From Sphingobium lignivorans (GTDB lineage Bacteria; Pseudomonadota; Alphaproteobacteria; Sphingomonadales; Sphingomonadaceae), in NCBI RefSeq assembly GCF_014203955.1, contig NZ_JACHKA010000001.1, positions 2,387,001 through 2,451,000 of the forward strand: a stretch of 64,000 bases of DNA, given 5' to 3'. Positions within the stretch are counted from its first letter, which is position 1; every line of letters begins with the position of its first letter. The position numbers and the translations under genes are program-made. Positions 1-7,793 of the stretch are shown here, one piece after another. The notes below the pieces were generated by a model that saw only the letters and a program-made list of their open reading frames with translations, did not search any database and was not told the origin of the DNA.

Positions 1-497
1 AGATTGGCCATCTCCGCCTCGATGTCGCTGCCGGTCAGTTCCTTGCCGTCCAGCGTGCCCCGGCCCTTGCCATAAGTGGACTGCAGCCGGGTCGCGATCT
101 CGTTGAGCTCGGCCGCCGCGCCGGGCTTCGTCGGGGCGGGGAGAACGATGCCCGAGCGCATGATGTCGAGCTTGCGTTTCGTGTCGAAGGAAAGGCCGGG
201 CACCTGCTCGTATTTCGCGGCTTCAAGCGCGAAGCGGACGGCCATCTCCGTGCCCTTCGCGCCGGCCTGCGCAGCCAGCGCGTCGGTATCGTCCGTGATG
301 TGAGTCGCGTTGACCCACATGATCCGGCTGGCATCGACGCTGTAGTCGAAGGCCTCCTTCTCGGCGGCCGCCACGAACGCGTCCGCCTGCGCGCTGTCCG
401 GCGCTTTCTCGCTCTGCCCGGCCTGCGCTAGCACCGCGGCGGGCGCGGCAAGCAGCATCGCCGCCGAAAGGGCGATGCGCGATACCAATATATGCAT
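1..497 (-). CDS. M2-family peptidyl-dipeptidase (ACE-like), N-terminal part
   Basis: N-terminal 165 codons of a gene that runs off the left edge of the window. Residues 1-24 form a signal peptide (MHILVSRIALSAAMLL then Ala-rich, ending near AVLAQ), so the product is exported. The mature part matches the start of bacterial M2 zinc peptidyl-dipeptidases (angiotensin-converting-enzyme family): an AFVAAAEKE helix, then WVNATHITDDTDALAA and a downstream STYGKG motif, all typical of the helical lid before the catalytic domain. The HEXXH zinc site would lie outside the window, so activity cannot be judged. Known of the family: removes C-terminal dipeptides from peptides in the periplasm. Start chosen at the ATG giving an intact signal peptide. 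Confidence 0.8.
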   Translation of the reverse strand, partial: MHILVSRIALSAAMLLAAPAAVLAQAGQSEKAPDSAQADAFVAAAEKEAFDYSVDASRIMWVNATHITDDTDALAAQAGAKGTEMAVRFALEAAKYEQVPGLSFDTKRKLDIMRSGIVLPAPTKPGAAAELNEIATRLQSTYGKGRGTLDGKELTGSDIEAEMAN

Positions 498-559
498 GAT
501 GGTCTGTTCCCTGGACAATCTTGGATTGCGCGCAGGCTGCCCCGGCCGGGCGTCGCGCG

Positions 560-1318
560 TCAAGCGGCGAGATAGCGAACGATCGCCTCGCCGAAGTCCG
601 GGAGCGTGATGCAGCTCATGTGATTGCCCGGGACGGTCCAATATTCGGCATTCGGCAGCGCCTGCGCGAGCGCTTCGGCCGAGCCGTTGTCCCGGTCCTC
701 CGTGCCGCTCAGCACCAGCGTGGGCATGGTGACCGCGGCCAGATCCGCCTCGCTGATATTCGGCATGGACAGGAGGAGATGCCGCAACGCCTCGCGATCC
801 ACCTTGATCGTCTTCATGAACTGGATGGCCATGAAGTCCCGGTCGCCCGCCCGGGCGATATCGAACCGGTCCAGCGCATCGAGGAAGAACTGGCGGCGCG
901 GCGCCCAGTCGAGCAGGCCCTCGAGCCCCATGCCGCCCAGCACCAGGCGGCGCGGCGCCAGCCCGCGCGTCACCAGCGCGGTGCAGATGCGCGAGCCCAT
1001 GGAATAGCCCGCCAGATCGAAGCTATCGAGCCCGAGGGCGGGAATGACCGCCTCCATGTCAAGCAGCATCACATCCTGCGGATAGGCCGCCGCGTCGGCC
1101 GGCGTGTCGCTACGGCCATGCACGCGCTGGTCGATCATGATCGCCTCGAAACCCGCCTCGGCAAGTCGCGCGGCGGTGCCGTAGCGAATCCAGTTGATCT
1201 GCGCGCTGGAACTCAGGCCATGGAGCAGCAGCACCGGCCTGCCCGCGCCGAGACGGTGGACGGCGATGCGCACGCCATCATGGCCGGGGAAGAAATCGAG
1301 AGTGGCTTGCGCGCTCAT
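560..1318 (-). CDS. alpha/beta hydrolase
   Basis: A 252-residue cytoplasmic alpha/beta-hydrolase-fold protein. Visible elements are the oxyanion-hole HG motif in VLLLHGLSSS, the nucleophile elbow GYSMG (serine nucleophile), a likely acid in LSGTEDRDNG and the catalytic histidine in VPGNHMS near the C-terminus. The order and spacing fit the esterase/lipase/lactonase-like branch; the substrate cannot be told. The open frame extends upstream to a TTG at 1360, but the ATG at 1318 begins immediately before the conserved fold and is preferred. It lies next to the divergent marR-emrAB operon, with no evident functional link. Confidence 0.85.
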   Translation of the reverse strand: MSAQATLDFFPGHDGVRIAVHRLGAGRPVLLLHGLSSSAQINWIRYGTAARLAEAGFEAIMIDQRVHGRSDTPADAAAYPQDVMLLDMEAVIPALGLDSFDLAGYSMGSRICTALVTRGLAPRRLVLGGMGLEGLLDWAPRRQFFLDALDRFDIARAGDRDFMAIQFMKTIKVDREALRHLLLSMPNISEADLAAVTMPTLVLSGTEDRDNGSAEALAQALPNAEYWTVPGNHMSCITLPDFGEAIVRYLAA

Positions 1319-1479
1319 GATCGCCTGTTGGGGATATTCGGCTGCCCAGGCAAGCCCCAATCAGGCGCCAAGGCATGCGCGCAGGCTGCGACGGGCAAGC
1401 GCGGCGAAGTCCTGAAGTGCCAGAAAGCCCCGGAATTCTGCCGCTGAGCAGGAATTTTCGGGACGGCTACGCTCTCCAA

Positions 1480-1508
1480 TTGCATTTAGTAAGCCTACTC
1501 ACTATTTG
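1480..1508 (+). promoter_or_regulatory. promoter/operator of the marR-emrAB operon
   Basis: A sigma-70-like pair, TTGCAT (1480-1485) and TATTTG (1503-1508), separated by 17 bp. The spacer holds the partial palindrome TAGTAAGCCTACTCACTA (1487-1504), with TAGT/ACTA and AGTA/TACT arms, resembling TAGTAAG-type sites found in front of MarR-regulated efflux operons. The regulator itself starts about 6 nt after the -10, so binding would give autorepression and the transcript could be nearly leaderless. Inferred from sequence only. Confidence 0.45.
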
Positions 1509-1514
1509 GTGGAC

Positions 1515-1985
1515 ATGGACAACCAGCATATCGCTTTCGTCATCAGCGACGTGGCGCGGCTTTTCCGCCGGCGCTTCGACGAGCGGACGCGCAGCCTCGG
1601 CATCACCGGGCCGCAGATGCGCGCGCTGGTCGCCATCATGCGCTTCCCCGGCATCAATCAGGGTGCGCTGGCCGACCGGCTGGACGTGGAACCGATCACC
1701 ACCTGCCGAATGGTCGACCGGCTGGAACAGGCAGGACTGGTGGAGCGCAGGCGCGATCCGCTGGACCGGCGGGCCTGGCAGCTTTACCTCACCGAGGCAG
1801 CCGAGCCCGTCACCGAGAAGCTGCAGGCGATCGGCCAGACGGTTCTCACCGAATCACTCGACGGCATAGCGCCGGAGGAGCGAGACGCCACCCTGGCCCT
1901 TCTCGACCGTATCCGTACAAATCTGACTGCCCCTGCTCCCCAGGACCGGGCAGGCGAGCCAAGAAAAGGCATGACACATGGCTGA
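1515..1985 (+). CDS. MarR-family transcriptional regulator
   Basis: A 156-residue MarR-type winged-helix repressor. The N-terminal dimerisation helix (HIAFVISDVARLFRRRFDE) is followed by the winged helix: RALVAIMRFPGINQGALADRL, the recognition helix region VEPITTCRMVDRLEQAGLVERR, and the wing with DPLDRRAWQLYLT, the usual D-x-R-D/R signature. It is first in an operon with HlyD/EmrA and EmrB genes, so it most likely senses a toxic compound and derepresses the pump, including itself. In-frame TTG (1506) and GTG (1509) codons lie just upstream; the ATG at 1515 matches the family start. Its stop overlaps the emrA start by 8 nt, indicating translational coupling. Confidence 0.85.
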   Translation: MDNQHIAFVISDVARLFRRRFDERTRSLGITGPQMRALVAIMRFPGINQGALADRLDVEPITTCRMVDRLEQAGLVERRRDPLDRRAWQLYLTEAAEPVTEKLQAIGQTVLTESLDGIAPEERDATLALLDRIRTNLTAPAPQDRAGEPRKGMTHG

Positions 1986-3094
1986 GGCTGATCCCGCTCT
2001 CGCGAAGAAGGCAGCAACATCGCCGGCTGCCGGCGCGCAGGCTGACGCACCGACGGAAGACGCGCCCCCTGCGCGCCAGTCGGGCAAGCTGCGGCGCATC
2101 ATTCTCATGATCTCGGTGCCGCTGGCCCTGCTGCTGGTCGGCGGCTGGGTCTGGGTAACGAGCGGCCGCTTCGTCTCGACCGACAATGCCTATGTGAAGC
2201 AGGACATCGTATCGGTCAGCAGCGATGTCGCGGGGCGGATCATCGACGTGCGCGTGCGCGAGAACCAGATGGTCAAGGCAGGCGATGTCCTGTTCGTCGT
2301 CGATCCCGAGCCCTATCGCGTGGTACTGGAGCAGGCCAATGCCCAGATCGCCAATGCGCAGGTGACGGTGGGCAAGCTGCGCACCGACTATCAAGCCACC
2401 AATGTCGACATCACGGGCGCGCGCGAGAATGTCTATTATGCGCAGGAAGACCTCAAGCGCCAGCAGGCCCTGATGGCGGATGGCTTCACCACGCGCGCGC
2501 GCCTCCAGCAGTCCGAGCAGGCGCTCGACAATGCGCGCACGCAGCTGCGCACCGCCGAGGGCCGACGCCGCCAAGGCGCGCGCCGCGCTCGCGACCGGGG
2601 CGCAGGTGCCCGGCGTCAATCCGGACCTTGCCGCCGCGCAGGCCCAGCGCGATCAGGCAGCGCTCAACCTGCGCCGGACCGTGGTGCGCGCGCCGGTTTC
2701 CGGTCGGGTCAGCCAGGCGGACCGGCTGCAGGTCGGGCAGATGGCCGTGCAGGGCCTGCCGCTCGTCAGCCTCGTGGCGAGCGACCGGGTGTGGGTGACG
2801 GCCAATTTCAAGGAAACCGACCTCGACCATATGCGCGCCGGCCAGCCCGCGACGATCAAGCTCGATGCCTATCCCGGCACGGAGATTCGGGGCCATGTCG
2901 AAAGCATCGGCGCTGGGACGGGATCGGAATTCTCGGTGTTGCCGGCCCAGAACGCCAATGGCAACTGGGTGAAGGTCACCCAGCGCGTGCCGGTGCGCGT
3001 CGCGATCGACAGCAAGCCCGCGCGGGACATGATCGCGGGCCTGAGCGCGCATGTGTCCGTCGACATCAGGGATCGGGCGCAGGCGGAGAAATAA
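1978..3094 (+). pseudogene. EmrA/HlyD-family membrane fusion protein, frameshifted
   Basis: Periplasmic adaptor of a drug-efflux pump. The first part has a cytoplasmic tail, one membrane segment (IILMISVPLALLLVGGWVWV, residues about 41-60), the first half of the lipoyl/barrel-sandwich domain (TDNAYVKQDIVSVSSDVAG) and a coiled-coil hairpin. Around 2559-2561 (GGG) the reading frame shifts by one: downstream, the frame in phase with 2480 carries the rest (RRTVVRAPVSGRV, the beta-barrel ANFKETDLDHM, then TGSEFSVLPAQNANGNWVKV) to a TAA at 3092. Removing one G restores a normal protein of about 371 residues. The shifted frame happens to stay open far into emrB, so no early stop appears. Either a genuine inactivating insertion or a consensus error; EmrB would lack its adaptor if real. 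Confidence 0.8.
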
Positions 3095-3097
3095 CAG

Positions 3098-4639
3098 ATG
3101 GCGCACGGGGAGGACCGCGCCCAGCTCCATGTGCCGAACAAGGCACTGGCGACGATCGCGATCATGGCCGCGATGGTCATGCAGGTGCTGGACACCACAA
3201 TCACCAATGTCGCGCTGCCGCACATGCAGGCATCGCTGGGCGCCACGCAGGAAACGATCAGCTGGGTGCTGACCAGCTACATCCTGGCAAGCGCCGTCGC
3301 CATCCCCATCACCGGCTGGCTTGCCGACCGGATCGGCGCCAAGCGGCTGTTCGTCTTCTCCGTCGCCATCTTCGTCATCGCCTCCGTGCTTTGCGGCATT
3401 GCCCAGAACCTCACGGAAATGGTGCTGTTCCGCACCCTGCAGGGCATTGGCGGCGCCTTTGTCGGCCCGCTCGCGCAAACGCTGATGCTGGACCTCAACC
3501 GGCCCTCGCAGCAGGCCCGGGCCATGTCGGTCTACGGCATGGGCGTGATGATCGGCCCGATCATGGGTCCCATCGTGGGCGGCTATCTCACCGAATGGTT
3601 CGACTGGCGCTGGTGCTTCTTCGTCAACGTGCCGGTCGGCATCGCCTGCCTCGCGGGACTGATCCTCCTCCTGCCGGAAAAGCCGCTCAAGCGCCGCAGC
3701 TTCGATCTCTTCGGCTTCTCGATGCTGGCGCTCGGCCTTGCTTCCCTCCAGCTGATGCTGGACCGGGGCCAGCATGCGGACTGGTTCTCCTCAACCGAGA
3801 TCTGGATCGAGGCGGCGCTGGCGGTGAGCTGCCTGTGGATCTTCGCCGTGCACACCGTGACGGCGCGCAAGCCGCTCTTTTCCCGCGAGATGTTCGCGGA
3901 CCGCAATTTCGTGAGCGCCTCGATCTTCATGTTCATCATCGGCATGGTGATGTTCGCGGCCATGGCCCTCCTCCCTTCGCTGCTGCAGGGCCTGTTCGGC
4001 TATCCGGTGGTGGAGACGGGCGAGATCCTCGCCTCGCGGGGCATCGGCGTGCTCGTCGCCATGGCGATATCCGGACGGCTCACCGGCATGATGGATCCGC
4101 GCCTGCTGGTCGCCGGCGGCTTTGCCCTCTCCACCGCCTCGCTCTGGATGATGACCGGCTGGTCGCTCGATCAGGGCTGGACGCCGTTCGTGACGACGGG
4201 GCTCATCCAGGGACTCGGAATCGGCCTCGTCTTCGTGCCGCTGCAGGTGCTGGCTTTCGGCACGCTGCCCCCCTCCGCGCGGACGGAAGGCGCCGCCGTA
4301 CTCAACCTCGCGCGCAACATCGGCTCGTCGATCGGCATCGCGGTGGTGATGGCGCTGCTCGCGCGCAACATCCAGGTCAGCCATGCGGACCTTGCCCAGC
4401 ATCTGACGCCGGACCGGCTACCCATTGACCCCGCGATGCTGCCCCGCTTCGGCCAGCTCGGCGAGGCAGCGCTGCTCGCGGCGGACGGCATCGTGAACCA
4501 GCAGGCCGCGATGATCGCCTATCTGGACGATTTCTACCTGATGGCGCTGGCCTGCGCGATCGCCATTCCCGCCTCCTTCTTCCTCAAGCGACCAAAGCCG
4601 CGCGCGCCCGGGGAACCGCCGCCGGTGATTTCCGAATAG
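3098..4639 (+). CDS. DHA2-family drug:H+ antiporter (EmrB/QacA type)
   Basis: A 513-residue, 14-helix major facilitator of the DHA2 family, inner-membrane pump of an EmrAB-type tripartite exporter. Visible signatures: motif D1 LDTTITNVALP (residues 31-41) in helix 1, motif A GWLADRIGAKR (73-83) between helices 2 and 3, and GMGVMIGPIMGPIVGGYLTEWFDWRW in motif-C position around helix 5. Length is normal for EmrB. It starts 4 nt after the emrA stop, and no outer-membrane TolC-type gene is adjacent, so a channel encoded elsewhere would be needed. Expected to export hydrophobic or weak-acid toxicants under control of the upstream MarR protein. Confidence 0.9.
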   Translation: MAHGEDRAQLHVPNKALATIAIMAAMVMQVLDTTITNVALPHMQASLGATQETISWVLTSYILASAVAIPITGWLADRIGAKRLFVFSVAIFVIASVLCGIAQNLTEMVLFRTLQGIGGAFVGPLAQTLMLDLNRPSQQARAMSVYGMGVMIGPIMGPIVGGYLTEWFDWRWCFFVNVPVGIACLAGLILLLPEKPLKRRSFDLFGFSMLALGLASLQLMLDRGQHADWFSSTEIWIEAALAVSCLWIFAVHTVTARKPLFSREMFADRNFVSASIFMFIIGMVMFAAMALLPSLLQGLFGYPVVETGEILASRGIGVLVAMAISGRLTGMMDPRLLVAGGFALSTASLWMMTGWSLDQGWTPFVTTGLIQGLGIGLVFVPLQVLAFGTLPPSARTEGAAVLNLARNIGSSIGIAVVMALLARNIQVSHADLAQHLTPDRLPIDPAMLPRFGQLGEAALLAADGIVNQQAAMIAYLDDFYLMALACAIAIPASFFLKRPKPRAPGEPPPVISE

Positions 4640-4679
4640 GCTCTTGTTGCAACGCAGCATATCGGCTTATTCGTCGCGG

Positions 4680-5330
4680 ATGGGCAAGAAAGCCGGACAA
4701 TTCAGGACATATGAGGACGCCGGTGCATCGCCGGCGGTGATCCCGCACAGCGCGGTGGAGGATATCTACGCGCTCATCGTCGGCTGCGTGCTGCTCACGC
4801 TCGGGCTTGCCCTGCTGAAGGCAGCGGGGCTGGTGACCGGCGGCATCGCGGGCATCGCCCTCTTGATCTCCTATCTGGTGCCGCTGCCGGCCGGCCTGCT
4901 CTTCACGCTCATCAACATCCCGTTCTTCGCCTTCGCCTGGCGGGCGATGGGCCGGGGCTTCATGATGAAGACGATCGCCGTGAATGCCGGCATTGCGCTG
5001 CTCTCCATCGCCATGCGGGCCAGCCTCTCGATCACGGTGGCCTCGCCTGCCTTCGCAGCGCTGGTGGGCGGCACGGTGATCGGCATGGGGATCCTCGCGC
5101 TGGCCCGCCATGGCGCGGGCGTGGGCGGCACCGGCGTCATCACCTTGTGGCTGCACAAGCGCCACGGCATCAATGCGGGCCTCAGCCAGATCGCCTTCGA
5201 CATCGTGATCCTGGGCATATCGCTCAGCGTGATCGACGCGCGGGCGCTGGCATGGTCCGCGCTGTCCGCGGCAGCAGTGAGCGGCATCCTGATCGCCTGG
5301 CACCGACCGGGTCGCTACACCGGATTCTGA
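4680..5330 (+). CDS. YitT-family membrane protein
   Basis: A 216-residue polytopic membrane protein. After an N-terminal SAVEDIYALIVGCVLLTLGLALLKAAGLVTGGIAG region come repeated hydrophobic helices and the LLFTLINIPFFAFAWRAMGRGF and GTGVITLWLHKRHGINAGL segments, all characteristic of the YitT (DUF161) integral membrane family. Function in the family is not established; transport has been suggested. The ATG at 4680 is preferred to an in-frame TTG at 4644. It follows emrB by 40 nt and could be cotranscribed, though nothing else links them. Confidence 0.8.
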   Translation: MGKKAGQFRTYEDAGASPAVIPHSAVEDIYALIVGCVLLTLGLALLKAAGLVTGGIAGIALLISYLVPLPAGLLFTLINIPFFAFAWRAMGRGFMMKTIAVNAGIALLSIAMRASLSITVASPAFAALVGGTVIGMGILALARHGAGVGGTGVITLWLHKRHGINAGLSQIAFDIVILGISLSVIDARALAWSALSAAAVSGILIAWHRPGRYTGF

Positions 5331-5435
5331 CCGGAAGCGGCAGGAAAAGCGCGCCAAAAGATAAACTTGACCCACATGGCTGCTGCCTTACGCTAAGGAC
5401 AGTGATGGGCGGGGCGAAAAGGGCGTGGGAGGTGC

Positions 5436-5463
5436 CCGGCCCCATCCGGACAGCCGGGGCCGG
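5436..5463. terminator. GC-rich hairpin between convergent genes
   Basis: Perfect 8-bp inverted repeat CCGGCCCC/GGGGCCGG with a 12-nt loop, located between the convergent YitT and DUF2238 genes. No T-run follows on either strand, so a terminator role is only suggested by position. Confidence 0.3.
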
Positions 5464-5541
5464 CGGACAGAACCGGACAACCAGAACGATATTCGGCAAA
5501 AACGATCTTCGAAGGCGGGCGGCCATGATCCGGGAGGGTCA

Positions 5542-6303
5542 TCATGCCCGCGGAAGGGGACGAGCATCCACATGCCTTCGCTCGTCCCCTTCCACCCGCG
5601 GTTCGCGCCGTTTCAGCGCTTTCCGGTGGAGAAGCGCCGCGAGAAGCCAGGCGATGAGGCTGCCGAGCTGGGCCAGCGCCATGTCCTTCTGCGGGTCCCA
5701 TAGATCGCCCTGCTGACCATTATAATGATCCGCCGTCTCCCCGGCGAGGATGAGCGTGAGCTGCCATTCGAACACCTCGTAAAGCGCGCCGGCCAGCCCG
5801 ATGAGCGCGAAGCCGAGAAGCCAGGCGGGGCGGCGGCGCAACTCGCCATGGCGTTGGCCGATCTGCGCGAGGACCGGCGTGCACAGGAGGCCGAACATGA
5901 AATGGACGAAGCGATCATAGGCGTTGCGCGCATCGCCCGGGGAACCGGCTTCGGGCAGCCCCGGCGCCTCGCCACCGGAAAGGGCAGCCAGCCACGCCTC
6001 ATAAGGCACATAGGAATAGATGTAGCGCCCGCCCAGCGTGTGCAGCAGCAGGAAGAGCCAGAGCAGCGCGACGGCGCCGGTGGTGAGCGGCCAGCGCCGC
6101 AGCAGCCATGGCGCGGCGAGCGCGATGGCGACGGTCGGCACATGCTGGAGCGGCGCCAGCGCCGGATAAGGCTGTGCGATATTGGCCGCGCCGACCGCGA
6201 GCAGCAGGCTGGCGAGGAGCAGCCACTGGACCGGCGGCAACGCGGTCCCGCCCGCGCCCGCGTCCCTGCCGGGTGGCTCAGGCGCGGACATGGGCATGCA
6301 CAT
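5542..6303 (-). CDS. DUF2238 (YjdF-like) inner-membrane protein
   Basis: A 253-residue membrane protein with about six hydrophobic segments. The conserved DUF2238 signatures are all present: NAYDRFVHFMFG, GALYEVFEWQLTL and YNGQQGDLWDPQKDMA followed by a last helix. Function unknown in the family. ATG codons at 6303, 6297 and 6291 compete; 6303 follows a GGGGG stretch that could serve as ribosome-binding site. The open frame extends upstream as far as 6774, inside asd, but that part is antisense-like low-complexity sequence and not part of the protein. It lies 86 nt downstream of asd on the same strand, so it may be read through from it. Confidence 0.8.
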   Translation of the reverse strand: MCMPMSAPEPPGRDAGAGGTALPPVQWLLLASLLLAVGAANIAQPYPALAPLQHVPTVAIALAAPWLLRRWPLTTGAVALLWLFLLLHTLGGRYIYSYVPYEAWLAALSGGEAPGLPEAGSPGDARNAYDRFVHFMFGLLCTPVLAQIGQRHGELRRRPAWLLGFALIGLAGALYEVFEWQLTLILAGETADHYNGQQGDLWDPQKDMALAQLGSLIAWLLAALLHRKALKRREPRVEGDERRHVDARPLPRA

Positions 6304-6389
6304 GATGCAGGCCCCCGGGGCGGCAGGCGGCCGGCGGGGACGGCGTCCTGCGCCCCCTGCCCCCGCCGCCGCGCCGGGCGCGCATGGGC

Positions 6390-7415
6390 TCAGCCCTTCT
6401 GCAGGTGCCGGCGGCCGAGCAGCTCGGCGATCTGCACTGCGTTGAGCGCGGCGCCCTTGCGCAGATTGTCCGAGACGCACCAGAGTGCGAGGCCGTTCTC
6501 CACCGTCGGGTCCTCGCGCACGCGGGATACGAAGGTGGCATATTCGCCCACGCACTCGACGGGCGTGACGTATCCGCCATCCTCCCGCTTGTCGACGAGC
6601 ATCACCCCGGGCGCCTCGCGCAGGATGGACTGCGCCTTCTTCGCGCTGATCTCGTCCTCGAACTCGATGGTGATCGCTTCGGAATGGCCGACGAAGACCG
6701 GCACGCGCACGCAGGTGGCGACCACCTTGATCTTCGGATCGAGGATCTTCTTGGTCTCGACGACCATCTTCCATTCCTCCTTGGTCGAGCCATCGTCCAG
6801 GAAGACATCGATATGCGGAATGACGTTGAAGGCGATCTGCTTGGTGAAGGTGCGCGGCTCGGCCGGATCGCCCACGAAGATGTTGCGGCTCTGCTCGAAG
6901 AGCTCGTCCATCCCCGCCTTGCCCGCGCCGGAGACGGACTGGTAGGTCGCCACCACCACGCGCCTGATCCGCGCGGCATCATGCAGCGGCTTGAGCGCGA
7001 CCACGAGCTGCGCGGTGGAGCAATTGGGATTGGCGATGATGTTCTTGCGCCGATAACCGTCGATCGCCTCCGGGTTCACTTCGGGCACGATGAGCGGCAC
7101 GTCCGGGTCCATCCGGTAGAGCGAGCTGTTGTCGATCACCACGCAGCCCGCCGCCGCGGCCCTGGGCGCATGCTCCTTCGTCGGCCCGGAGCCGGCAGCG
7201 AACAGCGCGATATCCCAGCCCGCGAAATCGAAATGCTCGATATTCCGCACCTTGAGCATCTTGCCGCTCTCGCCGAACTCGATCTCATCTCCCGTGGAGC
7301 GCGCCGAGGCGACGGCCGCGATCTCGTCGATCGGGAACTCCCGCTCGGCCAGGATATTGAGCATCTCCCGCCCGACATTGCCGGTGGCGCCCACGACGAC
7401 GACACGATAACCCAT
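6390..7415 (-). CDS. asd: aspartate-semialdehyde dehydrogenase
   Basis: A 341-residue cytoplasmic enzyme reducing beta-aspartyl phosphate to aspartate semialdehyde with NADPH, the branch point to lysine/diaminopimelate, threonine and methionine. The N-terminal Rossmann motif GATGNVG is at residues 9-15, the catalytic cysteine is C132 in NPNCSTAQLV, and SVSGAGKAGMDEL follows; the C-terminal region has PHIDVF and ATCVRVPVFVGHSE with the substrate-binding arginine and catalytic histidine. Length is normal. The start at ATG 7415 gives the family-standard MGYRVVVVGATG; the frame extends to 7460 but without conserved sequence. Confidence 0.95.
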   Translation of the reverse strand: MGYRVVVVGATGNVGREMLNILAEREFPIDEIAAVASARSTGDEIEFGESGKMLKVRNIEHFDFAGWDIALFAAGSGPTKEHAPRAAAAGCVVIDNSSLYRMDPDVPLIVPEVNPEAIDGYRRKNIIANPNCSTAQLVVALKPLHDAARIRRVVVATYQSVSGAGKAGMDELFEQSRNIFVGDPAEPRTFTKQIAFNVIPHIDVFLDDGSTKEEWKMVVETKKILDPKIKVVATCVRVPVFVGHSEAITIEFEDEISAKKAQSILREAPGVMLVDKREDGGYVTPVECVGEYATFVSRVREDPTVENGLALWCVSDNLRKGAALNAVQIAELLGRRHLQKG

Positions 7416-7793
7416 GGACGCTTCCTTCCAAATAACGCGAACTGACAGGCGCCGGCGCATAGCCGATTGGCGCGGCGGGGCAAAGGTGGTTGAGGGGGTG
7501 TGTGGTCAGCTGCGCCATGGCAGCTTCGCGCCAATTTCGGTCGTTCGAGGAACGATTTGGCATCTGCGAAAGCGGCCCGACCGCTTGCCGCTGACCAAAT
7601 TAGTCAGCATCTGACATGAGCGGAGATGGCCGCGCGCAGCTAAATTTCGTTCTTAAAGGCGCCAACCGGATCGCCGGCCGGTATAACCAGCTTAAAATCT
7701 AGGAAGCGTTCAAATGCCTCGCACGCTTGTTCTTCTTGAAGCGAAACGTTTCCATGAGATACGAAAGAGCCACCAGATGCCAATGGATTAACC
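7416..7793. other. asd to SEFIR-gene intergenic region, left part of AT-richer islet
   Basis: The first ~200 nt resemble the GC-rich backbone and contain nothing I recognise. From about 7640 the base composition turns AT-richer. A minus-strand open frame of 51 codons (7640-7795, from MVNPLASGG to AGDPVGAFKNEI) has protein-like composition and overlaps the start of the SEFIR gene by two nucleotides, but it has no ribosome-binding site and no recognisable family. It could be a tiny gene, the remnant of a lost gene, or chance. Confidence 0.3.

Noticed and set aside
3095-4428. Long + frame continuing from emrA through emrB (to 816 codons)
   Set aside because: It is the shifted frame after the GGG at 2559-2561; its residues are Arg/Gly/His-rich with no motif, and emrB reads in another frame.
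5331-5541. Promoter-like TTGACC...TACGCT near 5370-5395 followed by a hairpin at 5436-5463, as a small RNA
   Set aside because: The -10 is weak, there is no T-run after the hairpin and no known sRNA resemblance, so a transcript cannot be supported.
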